DNA of 64,000 bases, taken from contig NZ_CP156082.1 in NCBI RefSeq assembly GCF_039830145.1, positions 762,001 through 826,000 on the forward strand, given 5' to 3'. Below are positions 46,384-56,134 of the stretch, one piece after another. The notes beneath the pieces are model-generated. The model was not told the origin of the DNA and searched no databases. It saw nothing but the letters and a program-made list of their open reading frames with translations. Source of the stretch: Croceibacterium sp. TMG7-5b_MA50. GTDB taxonomy: Bacteria; Pseudomonadota; Alphaproteobacteria; Sphingomonadales; Sphingomonadaceae. Position numbers and translations under genes: made by a program. Within the stretch, counting starts at the first letter, position 1; every line of letters starts with the position of its first letter.

Positions 46384-48476
46384 CGGACTTCCTGCTCGAA
46401 CTCCGGTGCGAGGAAATCCCCGCCCGCATGCAGGCCGGCGCCCGCGCCGAGCTGGAGAAGCTGTTCGCGGCGCAGATGGGCGCGGCGGGCGTCGCCGTTG
46501 GTCAAGTTTCGGTCTGGTCCACTCCCCGCCGCCTGGCCCTGATCGCCCGCGACCTGCCCGAGGCAACGCAGGCGGTGCGGGAAGAGACCAAGGGCCCCCG
46601 CGCCTCCGCCCCGCCGCAGGCGCTGGAAGGTTTCCTGCGCAAGACCGGGCTGTCGCGCGAGCAGCTGCAGGACCGCGACGGCGTGCTGTTCGCCGTGGTC
46701 GAGAAGCCGGGGCGCGCGATCCGCGATGTGCTGGCCGAGGCCGTGCCCGCCATCATCCGCGCGTTCAGCTGGCCCAAGTCGATGCGCTGGGGCGCCGCCT
46801 CGCTCTCCACCGAAAGCCCGCGCTGGGTCCGCCCGCTCTCCGGCATCGTCGCCATCCTGGGGGAGGAGCTGGTCCCGTGCGAGGTCGCCGGCGTGCCGAG
46901 CGGCTATGCCACGGTCGGCCACCGCTTCCACCATCCCGGCGCGATCACCATCGGCGGCGCGCATGACTATGCCGAGAAGCTGCGCGCCTGCCATGTCATC
47001 GTCGACCATGCGGAGCGCGAGGCGCTGGTCCGCGACGGCGCGACAAAGGCCGCGGCCGATGCCGGGCTGACGCTGGTGGCGGACGAGGGGCTGGTGGTGG
47101 AGAATGCCGGCCTGACCGAATGGCCGGTGCCGCTGCTCGGCCGTTTCGACCCCGCCTTCCTGGAGGTGCCGCCAGAGGTCATCCAGCTTACCGCCCGGGT
47201 GAACCAGAAGTACTTCGTGTGCCAGGACGCCGCGGGCGCGCTGGCCAACGCCTTCGTCTGCACCGCCAATATCGATGCGAGCGACCACGGTGCCGCGATC
47301 GTCGACGGCAACCGCAAGGTGCTGGCCGCGCGGCTGTCGGATGCGCGCTTCTTCTGGGACCAGGACCGCAAGGTGCCGCTGGCCACCCAGGCGGAGAAGC
47401 TCGCCCGTATCACCTTCCACGAGAAGCTGGGCACCGTCGCCGGCAAGGTGGAGCGCGTGGCGAAGCTCGCCCGCTGGCTGGCGGAGCAGGGCATGGTGCC
47501 CGGCGCCGATCCGGCGCTGGCCGAACAGGCGGCGCGGCTCTGCAAGGCCGACCTCGTGACCGAAATGGTCGGCGAGTTCCCCGAATTGCAGGGCTTGATG
47601 GGCGGCTACTATGCCCGCGCCGAGGGGCTGCCCGATGCGGTGGCAGATGCGATCCGCGACCATTACAAGCCAGTGGGGCAGGGCGACGCCGTACCCACCG
47701 CCCCGGTGACGGTGGCTGTTGCGTTGGCGGACAAGCTCGACACGCTGCGCAGCTTCTTCGCCATTGACGAGAAGCCGACCGGTTCCAAGGACCCGTTCGC
47801 GCTCCGCCGCGCGGCGCTGGGCGTGATCCGCATCGTGCAGGCGAACGGCCTGCGCATGGGTATCGCCGATGGCGACCTCCTCGACTTCTTCGCCGACCGC
47901 CTCAAGGTCCAGCAGCGGGACGCCGGCGTTAGGCACGATCTGATCGATGCGGTGTTTGCCCTGGGTGGGGAGGACGATATCGTGCGACTGCTGAACAGAA
48001 CCGAGGCCTTGCAGGCATTCATCGGCACGGAGGACGGTGCCAACCTCCTCGCCGGGTACAAGCGCGCCGCCAACATCCTGAAGAAGGAGGACTGGCAGGG
48101 CCATGAAGGCGAGATTGCCCAGACCGGGGAGGAGGACCCGCTCGCCGTCGTGGACGATCCCGACCTGAAGGCCGTGGTCGATGCCCGTATGGCCGAACGG
48201 CACGCGCAGGAATACCAGCGCGAACCGGCTGAGGCAGCGCTGATCGCCGCGCTCGACCAGGCGGAACCGCAGGCGGCCGATGCCGTCGCGCGGGAGGATT
48301 TCGGCGCCGCAATGTCCGCGCTCGCCACCCTGCGCGCGCCGATCGACCGCTTCTTCGACGATGTGACCGTGAATGACCCGGATCGGCACAAGCGCGCGGC
48401 GCGGCTCGAACTGCTTGCGCGGTTTCGTGCTGCGGTGCACAATGTGGCCGACTTCAGCAAAATAGAAGCATCCTAG
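46380..48476 (+). CDS. glyS: Glycine--tRNA ligase beta subunit
   Basis: A 698-aa beta chain for tRNA binding. It starts (V)[20 protein letters not shown] at a GTG that overlaps the glyQ stop. The frame is open further upstream, but the family N-terminus fixes the GTG. Motifs are [20 protein letters not shown] (HD-type) and [15 protein letters not shown]. ppdK follows after 12 nt. Confidence 0.96.
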   Translation: MTDFLLELRCEEIPARMQAGARAELEKLFAAQMGAAGVAVGQVSVWSTPRRLALIARDLPEATQAVREETKGPRASAPPQALEGFLRKTGLSREQLQDRDGVLFAVVEKPGRAIRDVLAEAVPAIIRAFSWPKSMRWGAASLSTESPRWVRPLSGIVAILGEELVPCEVAGVPSGYATVGHRFHHPGAITIGGAHDYAEKLRACHVIVDHAEREALVRDGATKAAADAGLTLVADEGLVVENAGLTEWPVPLLGRFDPAFLEVPPEVIQLTARVNQKYFVCQDAAGALANAFVCTANIDASDHGAAIVDGNRKVLAARLSDARFFWDQDRKVPLATQAEKLARITFHEKLGTVAGKVERVAKLARWLAEQGMVPGADPALAEQAARLCKADLVTEMVGEFPELQGLMGGYYARAEGLPDAVADAIRDHYKPVGQGDAVPTAPVTVAVALADKLDTLRSFFAIDEKPTGSKDPFALRRAALGVIRIVQANGLRMGIADGDLLDFFADRLKVQQRDAGVRHDLIDAVFALGGEDDIVRLLNRTEALQAFIGTEDGANLLAGYKRAANILKKEDWQGHEGEIAQTGEEDPLAVVDDPDLKAVVDARMAERHAQEYQREPAEAALIAALDQAEPQAADAVAREDFGAAMSALATLRAPIDRFFDDVTVNDPDRHKRAARLELLARFRAAVHNVADFSKIEAS

Positions 48477-48488
48477 GGGACACGGGAA

Positions 48489-51182
48489 ATGGCGAGCGTG
48501 GTGGAGGCGGCCGAACGGCTGCAGACGGTCTATACCTTTGGCGGTGACGCCCCGCGTGCTGACGAACGCGCCCGTGACAAGACGGTGACCGGCGGCAAAG
48601 GCGCGAACCTGGCCGAGATGGCGGGCATCGGCCTGCCGGTCCCCCCCGGCTTCACCATCACCACCGAGGAATGCGTCAGCTATCTGCGTGGCGGTGCCGA
48701 GTTCGGCGCTGCGCTGCGCACCGACGTGGCAGAAGCGCTGCAGCATATCGAACGCGCGGTGGGCAAGAGCTTTGGCGACCCGGCCGATCCGCTGCTGGTC
48801 TCGGTCCGCTCGGGCGCGCGCGTCTCCATGCCGGGCATGATGGACACGGTGCTCAATCTCGGGCTGAACGACCAGACCGTGCAGGGCCTCGCCGCCACGT
48901 CGGGCGATGAACGGTTCGCCTGGGACTCCTACCGCCGCTTCGTGCAGATGTATGGCGACGTGGTGCTCGGCCTCGATCACGGCCTGTTCGAGGAAGCGCT
49001 GGAGATCGCCAAGGAGCAGGCCGGCTACTTCGCCGATACGGAGATGAGCGCGGCCGACTGGCAGGCGCTGGTCGCCGAATACAAGCAGATCGTCGCGCGC
49101 GAACTCGGCCGGCCGTTCCCGCAGGACGTGCACGAGCAATTGTGGGGCGCGATCCAGGCGGTGTTCGACAGCTGGGATTCCGACCGCGCCAAGGTCTACC
49201 GCCGGCTGAACGACATTCCGGCGGACTGGGGCACGGCCGTCAACGTGCAGGCCATGGTGTTCGGCAATATGGGCGACACCAGCGCCACGGGCGTCGCGTT
49301 CACCCGCGATCCGGCCACCGGCGAGCGCGCCTATTACGGCGAGTACCTGGTGAATGCGCAGGGGGAGGACGTCGTCGCCGGCATCCGCACCCCGCAATAC
49401 CTGACTCGCAGCGCGCGCGAAGCCGCCGGTGCGGAGGCGCCGAGCATGGAGGAGGCGCTGCCCGCCGCCTATGCCGAGCTCGCCGATGTGTTCGCGCTGC
49501 TCGAGAAGCATTACCGCGACATGCAGGACATCGAGTTCACCGTACAGCAGGGCAAGCTGTGGATGCTGCAGACCCGTTCGGGCAAGCGCACTGCAAAGGC
49601 CGCGCTGAAGATGGCGGTCGACATGGTGGGCGAGGGCCTGATCGATGAGCGGGAGGCGGTGCTGCGGGTCGATCCCATGGCGCTCGACCAGTTGCTGCAC
49701 CCCACGCTCGACCCCGATGCCCCGCGCGACGTGCTGACCCGCGGCCTGCCCGCCAGCCCTGGCGCCGCCAGTGGCAAGATCGTGCTCGACGCCGACACGG
49801 CCGAGGTCTGGGCCGGCCGGGGCGAGAAGGTGATCCTGGTGCGGGTCGAGACCAGCCCGGAGGATATCCACGGCATGCATGCGGCGCAGGGCGTGCTGAC
49901 CGCGCGCGGCGGCATGACCAGCCACGCGGCGGTGGTCGCGCGCGGCATGGGCCGCCCCTGCGTCTCCGGCGCGAGTGCGGTCTCCATCATGCTGAAGGAC
50001 CGCAAGCTGAAGATCGGCCACCGCGAGCTGGCGGAAGGCGACACGATCACGCTGGACGGCGCTACGGGCGAGGTGATGGCGGGCGAGGTGCCCACGACCG
50101 AGCCTGAACTGGCGGGCGACTTCGGCGTGCTGATGGAATGGGCCGACGCGCATCGCCGCATGAAGGTGCGTACCAATGCCGAAACCCCGCAGGATTGTCG
50201 CATGGCGCGCCAGTTCGGCGCGGAAGGCATCGGCCTGTGCCGGACGGAGCACATGTTCTTCGAGGCGAGCCGGATCAGCGCCGTGCGCGAGATGATCCTG
50301 GCGGAGGACGAGACCGGCCGCCGCAAGGCGCTGGCCAAGTTGCTGCCCGAACAGCGGGCGGACTTCGTGGCGATCTTCACCACCATGGCGGGCCTGCCGT
50401 GCACGATCCGCCTGCTCGATCCGCCGCTGCATGAATTCCTGCCGCATGGCGATGCCGAGTTCGCCGAGCTGGCCGGCGTCACCGGCTACAGCGTGGAGCA
50501 CCTGAAGCGCCGCGCGGGTGAGCTGCACGAATTCAACCCCATGCTGGGCCATCGCGGCTGTCGCCTGGGGATCACCTTCCCGGAAATCTACGAGATGCAG
50601 GCGCGCGCCATCTTCGAGGCGGCGTGCCAGGTCGCGGGTGATACCGGAGAAGCGGTTGTGCCGGAGGTAATGATCCCGCTGGTCGGCACCGCGCGGGAAT
50701 TGCAGATCCTGAAGAAGCTGGTCGATGATACCGCCGTGGCTGTCTTCGCCGAAAGCGGCCGCACGTTGGACTACCTCGTCGGCACCATGATCGAACTGCC
50801 GCGCGCGGCATTGATGGCGGGCGAGATCGCGCAAGAAGCGACCTTCTTCTCCTTCGGCACCAACGACCTGACGCAGACGACGCTCGGCGTGAGCCGCGAC
50901 GATGCGGCGCGCTTCCTGTCGGTCTATGTCGACAAGGGCATCTATGCCCGCGACCCGTTCGTCAGCCTGGATGTGGAGGGCGTGGGGCAACTGGTGACCC
51001 TGGCGGCGGAGCGCGGCCGCGCCACCCGGCCGGAGATCAAGCTGGGCATTTGCGGCGAACATGGCGGCGACCCCGCCTCGATCGCCTTCTGCGAGGCGAC
51101 CGGACTCGATTACGTCAGCGCGTCACCCTACCGCGTACCCATCGCGCGGCTGGCGGCGGCGCAGGCCTCGCTCAGGGCCTGA
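48489..51182 (+). CDS. ppdK: Pyruvate, phosphate dikinase
   Basis: An 897-aa enzyme that interconverts pyruvate, ATP and phosphate with phosphoenolpyruvate, AMP and diphosphate. The three parts are the ATP-grasp domain (TVTGGKGANLAEM), the swivelling phosphohistidine domain (GGMTSHAAVVARG, catalytic His479) and the PEP-binding barrel (GICGEHGGDP, Cys855). GGGACACGGGAA precedes the ATG. It is likely in the glyQ-glyS transcript. It is convergent with the methyltransferase gene (3 nt apart). Confidence 0.97.
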   Translation: MASVVEAAERLQTVYTFGGDAPRADERARDKTVTGGKGANLAEMAGIGLPVPPGFTITTEECVSYLRGGAEFGAALRTDVAEALQHIERAVGKSFGDPADPLLVSVRSGARVSMPGMMDTVLNLGLNDQTVQGLAATSGDERFAWDSYRRFVQMYGDVVLGLDHGLFEEALEIAKEQAGYFADTEMSAADWQALVAEYKQIVARELGRPFPQDVHEQLWGAIQAVFDSWDSDRAKVYRRLNDIPADWGTAVNVQAMVFGNMGDTSATGVAFTRDPATGERAYYGEYLVNAQGEDVVAGIRTPQYLTRSAREAAGAEAPSMEEALPAAYAELADVFALLEKHYRDMQDIEFTVQQGKLWMLQTRSGKRTAKAALKMAVDMVGEGLIDEREAVLRVDPMALDQLLHPTLDPDAPRDVLTRGLPASPGAASGKIVLDADTAEVWAGRGEKVILVRVETSPEDIHGMHAAQGVLTARGGMTSHAAVVARGMGRPCVSGASAVSIMLKDRKLKIGHRELAEGDTITLDGATGEVMAGEVPTTEPELAGDFGVLMEWADAHRRMKVRTNAETPQDCRMARQFGAEGIGLCRTEHMFFEASRISAVREMILAEDETGRRKALAKLLPEQRADFVAIFTTMAGLPCTIRLLDPPLHEFLPHGDAEFAELAGVTGYSVEHLKRRAGELHEFNPMLGHRGCRLGITFPEIYEMQARAIFEAACQVAGDTGEAVVPEVMIPLVGTARELQILKKLVDDTAVAVFAESGRTLDYLVGTMIELPRAALMAGEIAQEATFFSFGTNDLTQTTLGVSRDDAARFLSVYVDKGIYARDPFVSLDVEGVGQLVTLAAERGRATRPEIKLGICGEHGGDPASIAFCEATGLDYVSASPYRVPIARLAAAQASLRA

Positions 51183-51185
51183 CGG

Positions 51186-51971
51186 TCAGGACGGGCGGCG
51201 GCCGCTCAGCGTGACGAGTTCGAACCGTTCGACCGTCCGGCCGCCGTCGCCTTGCTCCAGAAAGACGGCGCGGGCTCGCGCCAGCGCCGCCCGGTTGAGG
51301 GCTGGTCCCGGATTCGCAAGCACGCTGCCGAGCGCCTGCGCCCGCAGGTCCGTCACCAGCCGGTCGAACGCGCGGTAGCCGACGCTGATGGTGCGGCTGT
51401 CGGCGACCGGATCGGCGAACCCAGCCCGTTGCAGCAATTGCGCGCCCGATCGCACGTCCACGCCCGGATGGATGCGCGCCGCGGGCCGGTCGCCGTCCGC
51501 CGTCAGCATCGCCGCGCGCAGGACGGGCAGGCTGCCGGCTGCGGCGAAGCTCGCCAGCATCAGCCCGCCCGGCACCAGCGCCCGGCGCATGTGGATCAGC
51601 GCGCCCGGCAGGTCGTTCACGGTGTCGAGCGCGGAGAGGCTGGCGATCAGGTCGAAACCGTCGCCGACCAGCGCGGCGGGGAAGGGCGCCTCCTCCGCGA
51701 GCGACAGCTCGGACGCGCCCGGCGCCGCATCGGCACGCACCACCTCCGCCCCGCCGGCCTGCAATTCGGCCGCAAGCGCCCCGTTGCGATCGCCGATGAC
51801 CAGTGCCCGGCGGATCGGATGGCGCAGGAAGCCGATCCGGTCGATCACGTCCTCCACCATGTCGTCCAGCACGAACCGCGCCGCATTGGGCTGGGCCTGC
51901 AGGATGGCGGCGCGCGCACGGGCGGCGTGGCGGCGGGCGGGTTCGAAGATGATTGGCGGGGCGCTGCTCAT
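51186..51971 (-). CDS. SAM-dependent methyltransferase (BioC/NDUFAF5-like)
   Basis: A 261-aa class I methyltransferase. The N-terminus (PPIIFEPARRHAARARA) and the body (LDDMVEDVIDRIGFLRHPIRRALVIGD, with AGAEVVRAD) match the BioC/NDUFAF5-type proteins of alphaproteobacteria. Such proteins modify complex I or biotin precursors, and which applies here is not shown. Motif I reads ALVIGDRNGALAAEL, slightly unusual. The ATG at 51969-51971 (MSSAPPIIFEPARRH) is divergent from comF, 56 nt apart. Confidence 0.8.
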   Translation of the reverse strand: MSSAPPIIFEPARRHAARARAAILQAQPNAARFVLDDMVEDVIDRIGFLRHPIRRALVIGDRNGALAAELQAGGAEVVRADAAPGASELSLAEEAPFPAALVGDGFDLIASLSALDTVNDLPGALIHMRRALVPGGLMLASFAAAGSLPVLRAAMLTADGDRPAARIHPGVDVRSGAQLLQRAGFADPVADSRTISVGYRAFDRLVTDLRAQALGSVLANPGPALNRAALARARAVFLEQGDGGRTVERFELVTLSGRRPS

Positions 51972-52027
51972 GGCTCTCGTCCCTGCCTGCCGGGAAGCGG
52001 GGGCGCAAGGGTGAGGGGGACGCAAGG

Positions 52028-52672
52028 ATGAGGGCGGCACTGGCAAGCGGGCTGGCTCCGCTGGCGGACCTCGTCTTCCCGCCGCGCTGTCCCGCATGCG
52101 GGCTGGCGCTGGCGGCGCAGGCCGGCCTGTGCGGTACCTGCTGGCAGGATGTGCAGCGGCCGGAGACCAGCGATGATGGCGTGGTTGCCGCCACGCTCTA
52201 TGGTCCCATTTCGCGCAAGCTGGTGCTGGCGTTCAAGCACGGCGGCCGGGTCACGCTGGCGCCGCTGCTGGGGCGCATGATCGCTGCGCGGTTGCCGACT
52301 CTGGAAGGCGAATGGTTGATCGTGCCGGTGCCGCTGCATCGCCGGCGGCTGTGGCGGCGCGGCTACAACCAATCGGCGTTGCTGGCGCGCGAGGTCGCGC
52401 GGATCACCGGGCATGCGCTGGCTGTGGATGCGCTGCTACGCCGCCGCCCCACGCGCAGTCTGGGCGGGCTGGGCCGGGCGGAACGTGCACGGGTCCTCGC
52501 CGGCGCGATCGTGTCGCATCCACGCGCCGGTGCGCTGCTGGCGGGGCGGCGGATCATCCTGGTGGATGATGTGCTGACCAGCGGCGCGACGAGCGAAGCG
52601 TGCCGCACGGCCTTGCTGCAGGCTGGCGCGCGGGAGGTGCTGGTCGCCTGCTTTGCCCGCGTGATCGACTGA
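52028..52672 (+). CDS. comF: ComF-family phosphoribosyltransferase-like protein
   Basis: A 214-aa ComF-type protein with an N-terminal zinc ribbon (FPPRCPACG...LCGTCW) and a phosphoribosyltransferase-like domain (RIILVDDVLTSGAT). ComF is needed for DNA uptake in some competent bacteria and may act with PriA-like helicases. AAGG precedes the ATG at 52028. It lies divergent to the methyltransferase. With comEC it is the second competence-type gene in the window. Confidence 0.88.
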   Translation: MRAALASGLAPLADLVFPPRCPACGLALAAQAGLCGTCWQDVQRPETSDDGVVAATLYGPISRKLVLAFKHGGRVTLAPLLGRMIAARLPTLEGEWLIVPVPLHRRRLWRRGYNQSALLAREVARITGHALAVDALLRRRPTRSLGGLGRAERARVLAGAIVSHPRAGALLAGRRIILVDDVLTSGATSEACRTALLQAGAREVLVACFARVID

Positions 52673-52699
52673 CTGGAAAAAGTATAGTTCGCCAAAAGC

Positions 52700-52915
52700 A
52701 AAGCGCCCGGGGCTTTCACCCCGGGCGCCCGCGTGACGAAAACTGCTGGGCCCTCCGGAGGCAACCCCCCGATTACTTCCGGAACCCAAACCCTCATGTA
52801 CCCGGTCGCTTCTGTAAGCTGGCCGGGCTTCCCCCTAATCCTTGGCGCTATTCGGCGCTGCCGGTCGGATCGGCGACCCGTCACGGCCGCTGCCCGATAG
52901 ATCACTCAATTTGAC
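52700..52915 (-). ncRNA. Candidate leftward non-coding RNA ending in an orphan terminator
   Basis: In the 358-nt gap between comF and hisI I see no gene, but the minus strand has RNA-like structure. A 10-bp perfect hairpin (GCGCCCGGGG / CCCCGGGCGC, 52703-52728) is followed by TTTGCTTTT, a strong intrinsic terminator for leftward transcription. Upstream are a hairpin CCCGG..GCTT-ACAG-AAGC..CCGGG (52802-52827) and the dyad CCTCCGGAGG. No minus-strand gene exists to use the terminator. It could be a regulatory RNA. I do not recognise the family (6S or SRP not matched by eye). The 5' end is a guess. Confidence 0.45.
52701..52728 (-). terminator. Strong intrinsic terminator pointing left
   Basis: GCGCCCGGGG (52703-52712), loop CTTTCA, CCCCGGGCGC (52719-52728). 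The U-rich tail (TTTGCTTTT) is on the minus strand only. On the plus strand, behind comF, no T-run follows, so it would only weakly terminate comF. Confidence 0.75.
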
Positions 52916-53030
52916 CTTCGGGAAAAGCGGACTCTGCTGCTGCGGTAGATTTTGGCAGGGCGCTGTGGTTATCCTGCAACAATTCGATACACACCCCGCT
53001 GGATATTCGCGGAACTGAAGGAGAAGGGCG

Positions 53031-53408
53031 ATCGCCGGCCAGCAAGATGATGTTGCACTGCGGGAACATGGCACCGCTTTCCTGCCGCGCTTTGATGCGG
53101 CGGGCCTGCTGACGGCGGTGGCGCAGGACGCCGCGACCGGCGCGGTGCTGATGGTGGCGTTCATGGATCGGGAAGCGCTGGAGGCAACGCAGCGCACCGG
53201 CATGGCGCACTTCCATTCGCGTAGCCGCCGCCGGTTGTGGATGAAGGGCGAGACCTCGGGCCATGTCTTGCGAGTGCAGGCGATCCTGGTCGATTGCGAC
53301 CAGGACGCGCTAGTGCTGCGATGCACGCCGGCTGGCCCCGCATGTCACACCGGCGCGCCCACCTGCTTCTACCGCCGGCTGGAGGACGGTGCCCTCCAGC
53401 CAGCCTGA
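53031..53408 (+). CDS. hisI: Phosphoribosyl-AMP cyclohydrolase
   Basis: HisI catalyses the third step of histidine synthesis. The conserved core HFHSRSRRRLWMKGETSGHVL, DCDQDAL and GPACHTG (Zn/Mg ligands) is clear. The family N-terminus (REHGTAFLPRFDAAGLLTAVAQDAATG) is also encoded in frame upstream, but that part has no ATG, GTG or TTG before the GTG at 53118. AAGGAGAAGGG at 53018-53028 sits 2-7 nt before an ATC (53031). The span given uses this ATC. CTG at 53058 or the GTG at 53118 (96 aa, lacking conserved residues) are alternatives. It may start at a rare codon, or carry an error. Confidence 0.8.
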   Translation: MAGQQDDVALREHGTAFLPRFDAAGLLTAVAQDAATGAVLMVAFMDREALEATQRTGMAHFHSRSRRRLWMKGETSGHVLRVQAILVDCDQDALVLRCTPAGPACHTGAPTCFYRRLEDGALQPA

Positions 53409-53412
53409 TCCG

Positions 53413-54333
53413 TCATTCCGCCGGCAGGAAGTCGGGAACCGACAGGTACCGCTCGCCCGTGTCGTAATTGAAGCCCAGCACGCGGGTGCCCGCCGGCTGG
53501 TCAGCCAGCTTCTGCCGGATCGCCGCGAGTGTCGCCCCGCTGGAAATGCCGACCAGCAACCCTTCCTCCGCGGCGCAGCGGCGTGCCATGTCCTTGGCAT
53601 CGTCGGGATCGACCTGGATCGCCCCGTCGATCGCCTGCATGTGCAGATTGCCCGGCACGAAGCCCGCGCCGATGCCCTGGATGGGGTGCGGCCCGGGCTG
53701 CCCGCCGGAGATGACGGGCGACAGGCTCGGCTCCACGGCATAGGCCTTCAGCTCCGGCCATTCACCCTTCAGCACCTCCGCACAGGCGGTCAGGTGCCCG
53801 CCGGTGCCGACGCCGGTGATCAGCAGCGCGGGCGGCGCGTCGGCGAAATCGGCCAGGATCTCGCGCGCAGTGGTCCGGGCATGGACGGCGACATTAGCCG
53901 GGTTCTCAAACTGCTGTGGCATCCACGCGCCCTCGATGCTCTCGAGCAGCTCCTGCGCCCGCTCCAGCGCACCCTTCATCCCGCGCTCCTTGGGCGTGAG
54001 GTCGAAGGTCGCGCCATAGGCCAGCATCAGCCGCCGCCGTTCCAGCGACATCGATTCGGGCATCACCAGCACCAGCCGGTAACCCTTGACCGCGGCCACC
54101 ATGGCGAGGCCGATGCCGGTATTGCCGCTCGTGGGTTCGATGATCGTCCCGCCCGGCTGCAACGCGCCGCGCGCCTCCGCATCCTCCACCATGGCGAGGG
54201 CGATGCGATCCTTGATCGATCCGCCCGGATTGGCCCGCTCACTCTTCACCCAGACCTCGTGGTCGGGGAACAGGCGCGCGAGACGGATATGCGGGGTGTT
54301 CCCGATGGTGGCAAGAACGCTGTCGGCCTTCAT
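53413..54333 (-). CDS. cysK: Cysteine synthase (O-acetylserine sulfhydrylase)
   Basis: A 306-aa PLP enzyme that makes cysteine from O-acetylserine and sulfide. It has [11 protein letters not shown] with PLP-Lys41, [18 protein letters not shown] and a C-terminal GISSGA. CysK and CysM are close relatives, and the assignment is by overall pattern. The ATG at 54333 overlaps the MFS stop (ATGA). It is convergent with hisI with a 4-nt gap. Confidence 0.9.
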   Translation of the reverse strand: MKADSVLATIGNTPHIRLARLFPDHEVWVKSERANPGGSIKDRIALAMVEDAEARGALQPGGTIIEPTSGNTGIGLAMVAAVKGYRLVLVMPESMSLERRRLMLAYGATFDLTPKERGMKGALERAQELLESIEGAWMPQQFENPANVAVHARTTAREILADFADAPPALLITGVGTGGHLTACAEVLKGEWPELKAYAVEPSLSPVISGGQPGPHPIQGIGAGFVPGNLHMQAIDGAIQVDPDDAKDMARRCAAEEGLLVGISSGATLAAIRQKLADQPAGTRVLGFNYDTGERYLSVPDFLPAE

Positions 54334-55646
54334 GGGGCAGGCTCCTCTTTGGATGTCGCAGTGTCGATATAGCGGGTGGAGAACGTGGTGACACGCCGCA
54401 GTTCCGGGAAGAGCCAGGCCCACAATCCGGTAACGACGATCGCCCCCACCCCGCCGGCCGCCACTGCCCATACCGCGCCCAGCAGCGCCGCCGCCATGCC
54501 CGATTGCAGTTCGCCCAGCTCGTTGGAGGCGGAGACGGCAAGGCCGCTGATCGCCGACACCCGCCCGCGCATCGTGTCGGGCGTCGCCAGCTGCACCAGC
54601 GAACTGCGGATGAAGACGGACACCATGTCCGCCGCGCCCAGCACCACCAGGCAGGCGAGCGACAGCCACAGGTTGCGCGACAGGGCGAAGGCGATGGTCG
54701 CCAGCCCGAACACCACCACCGCCCACAGCATCCGCGTGCCCACGCGCCGTTCCAGCGGACGGACCGCCAGCAACGCCGCCACCGCCGCGGCGCCCGCGGC
54801 GGGTGCGCCGCGCATCAGGCCCAGCCCTTCGGGCCCCACCATCAGGATGTCGCGCGCGAAGACCGGCAGCATGGCGGTCGCGCCGCCCAGCAGCACGGCG
54901 AACAGGTCCAGCGTGATGCAGCCCATCAGGAACCGGTTGCCGCGCACGAAGCCGAACCCTTCGGCGACCTGCCGGAAAGGGTGCGCCGGGGGTTTGTCGT
55001 GCCGGGCGCGTACCGGCGGCAGGCTGGAGATCAGCAGGCCGGACGTCAGCACCATCCCGGCGGCGAGGAAGAACGGCGCGGACGGGTTCCAGCCGAACAG
55101 CAGGCCCCCCGTGGCCGGCCCCACCACCGTGCCGATCTGCCACGCCATGGATGACAGCGCGATGGCACGCGGCAGCAGCACGGGCGGCACGATATTGGGC
55201 GCGATCGCTGCCAGCGCGGGGCCGTTGAAGACCCGGGCGGAACCATGGCACGCCGCCAGCGTGAACAGCAGCGGCAGGCTGAGGGCGTCGCGCCAGGTGC
55301 AGATCGCCAGCGTCAAGGCGATCACGCTGTCGATCGTGTTGGCGCACAGCACCACCCGTCGCCGGTCGAACCGGTCGGCGGCGACGCCCGCCAGCGGGGT
55401 CAGCAGCGCGATCGGCACGAACTGCGCCAGTCCCAGCAGGCCGAGCATGAAGGCAGCGTCGCGCCGATCCATGCCGTAATCGGCCCGCGCCACGTCATAG
55501 GTCTGGTACCCGATCAGCACCACGACGCTCAGCGTCGCGAACACTGCGAAGACCCGCGCCAGCAGGAATCGACGATAGGCCGAAATGGCAAGCGGGCTGG
55601 CGGGTACGGGCAGGGCGGCACTGTGCTGGATCACACCCCGTGCCAT
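54330..55646 (-). CDS. MFS transporter (EntS-like exporter type)
   Basis: A 438-aa major facilitator with about 12 membrane helices. It starts [45 protein letters not shown]. Segments such as [23 protein letters not shown] (the A-type motif) and [32 protein letters not shown] match the EntS/drug-export group. The frame is open upstream, but the ATG at 55644-55646 fits best. Its end overlaps cysK (ATGA). The substrate is not evident. Confidence 0.85.
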   Translation of the reverse strand: MARGVIQHSAALPVPASPLAISAYRRFLLARVFAVFATLSVVVLIGYQTYDVARADYGMDRRDAAFMLGLLGLAQFVPIALLTPLAGVAADRFDRRRVVLCANTIDSVIALTLAICTWRDALSLPLLFTLAACHGSARVFNGPALAAIAPNIVPPVLLPRAIALSSMAWQIGTVVGPATGGLLFGWNPSAPFFLAAGMVLTSGLLISSLPPVRARHDKPPAHPFRQVAEGFGFVRGNRFLMGCITLDLFAVLLGGATAMLPVFARDILMVGPEGLGLMRGAPAAGAAAVAALLAVRPLERRVGTRMLWAVVVFGLATIAFALSRNLWLSLACLVVLGAADMVSVFIRSSLVQLATPDTMRGRVSAISGLAVSASNELGELQSGMAAALLGAVWAVAAGGVGAIVVTGLWAWLFPELRRVTTFSTRYIDTATSKEEPAP

Positions 55647-55702
55647 GGCAGCCGCGCCGGCAGGTGCCAAGCAGCGCACAGCTTGCAGGGGTGGAAGCGT
55701 GG

Positions 55703-56074
55703 CTAGCCCGCCAGTGCCTCCGGCTTCATCCTGGCCAGCACCGCGCCAAATTCCTCCGGATGCAGGATGCGTTCGAACTGGCACCCGGCGCGGGTGTCGA
55801 TCGTCCAGATGCAATAGGCCTCGATCTGGCCCAGCGCAGGCAGGCGCAAAATCAGCCGGTCGCCCCGGACCAGGCCCGGCGATGGCTCGATCAGGACGCC
55901 GTTGGCGCTGATATTGCGCAGGTTCAGCACCAGCTCGCAGGCGCGGCCCAGATGCTCGGCAGCGATCGTGCAGGCGACATCGTGACGCCGCGCCATGCGC
56001 ATGTCGATAACCGAAAGATGGGCGCCGCGCGCGGGCATGGAGCAGGTGATCCCGATTGTCTGGACCCTGCCCAT
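55703..56074 (-). CDS. PilZ-domain protein
   Basis: A 123-aa single-domain c-di-GMP receptor candidate. The RxxxR element is RMARR (about residues 26-30), and the second motif NISANG (N/DxSxxG) is about residue 54. The rest forms the expected beta barrel. It might couple to the GGDEF-EAL protein 43 kb away only through the shared second messenger. It stands alone, and the ATG is at 56074. Confidence 0.82.
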   Translation of the reverse strand: MGRVQTIGITCSMPARGAHLSVIDMRMARRHDVACTIAAEHLGRACELVLNLRNISANGVLIEPSPGLVRGDRLILRLPALGQIEAYCIWTIDTRAGCQFERILHPEEFGAVLARMKPEALAG

Positions 56075-56134
56075 GCCACGCCAGTGTTGTGGAAAACGTT
56101 AAGCGCCGCCCCCGCGCAAATCGCCAGCCAAGCC

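Noticed and set aside
46362-51062. Very long minus-strand open frame opposite glyS and ppdK
   Set aside because: It is antisense to two clearly conserved genes, is rich in His, Arg, Gln and Gly, and shows no domain. It is a by-product of high-GC codon use.
52363-52797. Minus-strand ATG frame starting at 52797 (MRVWVPEVIGGLPPEGPAVF)
   Set aside because: It reads through the strong hairpin and then runs antisense to comF. No ribosome site or family match is seen; the hairpin and RNA-like structure explain the region better.
52673-53016. 6S, SRP or tmRNA gene in the comF-hisI gap
   Set aside because: I compared the stretch by eye with the conserved cores of these RNAs and found no convincing match, so only a generic candidate ncRNA is reported.
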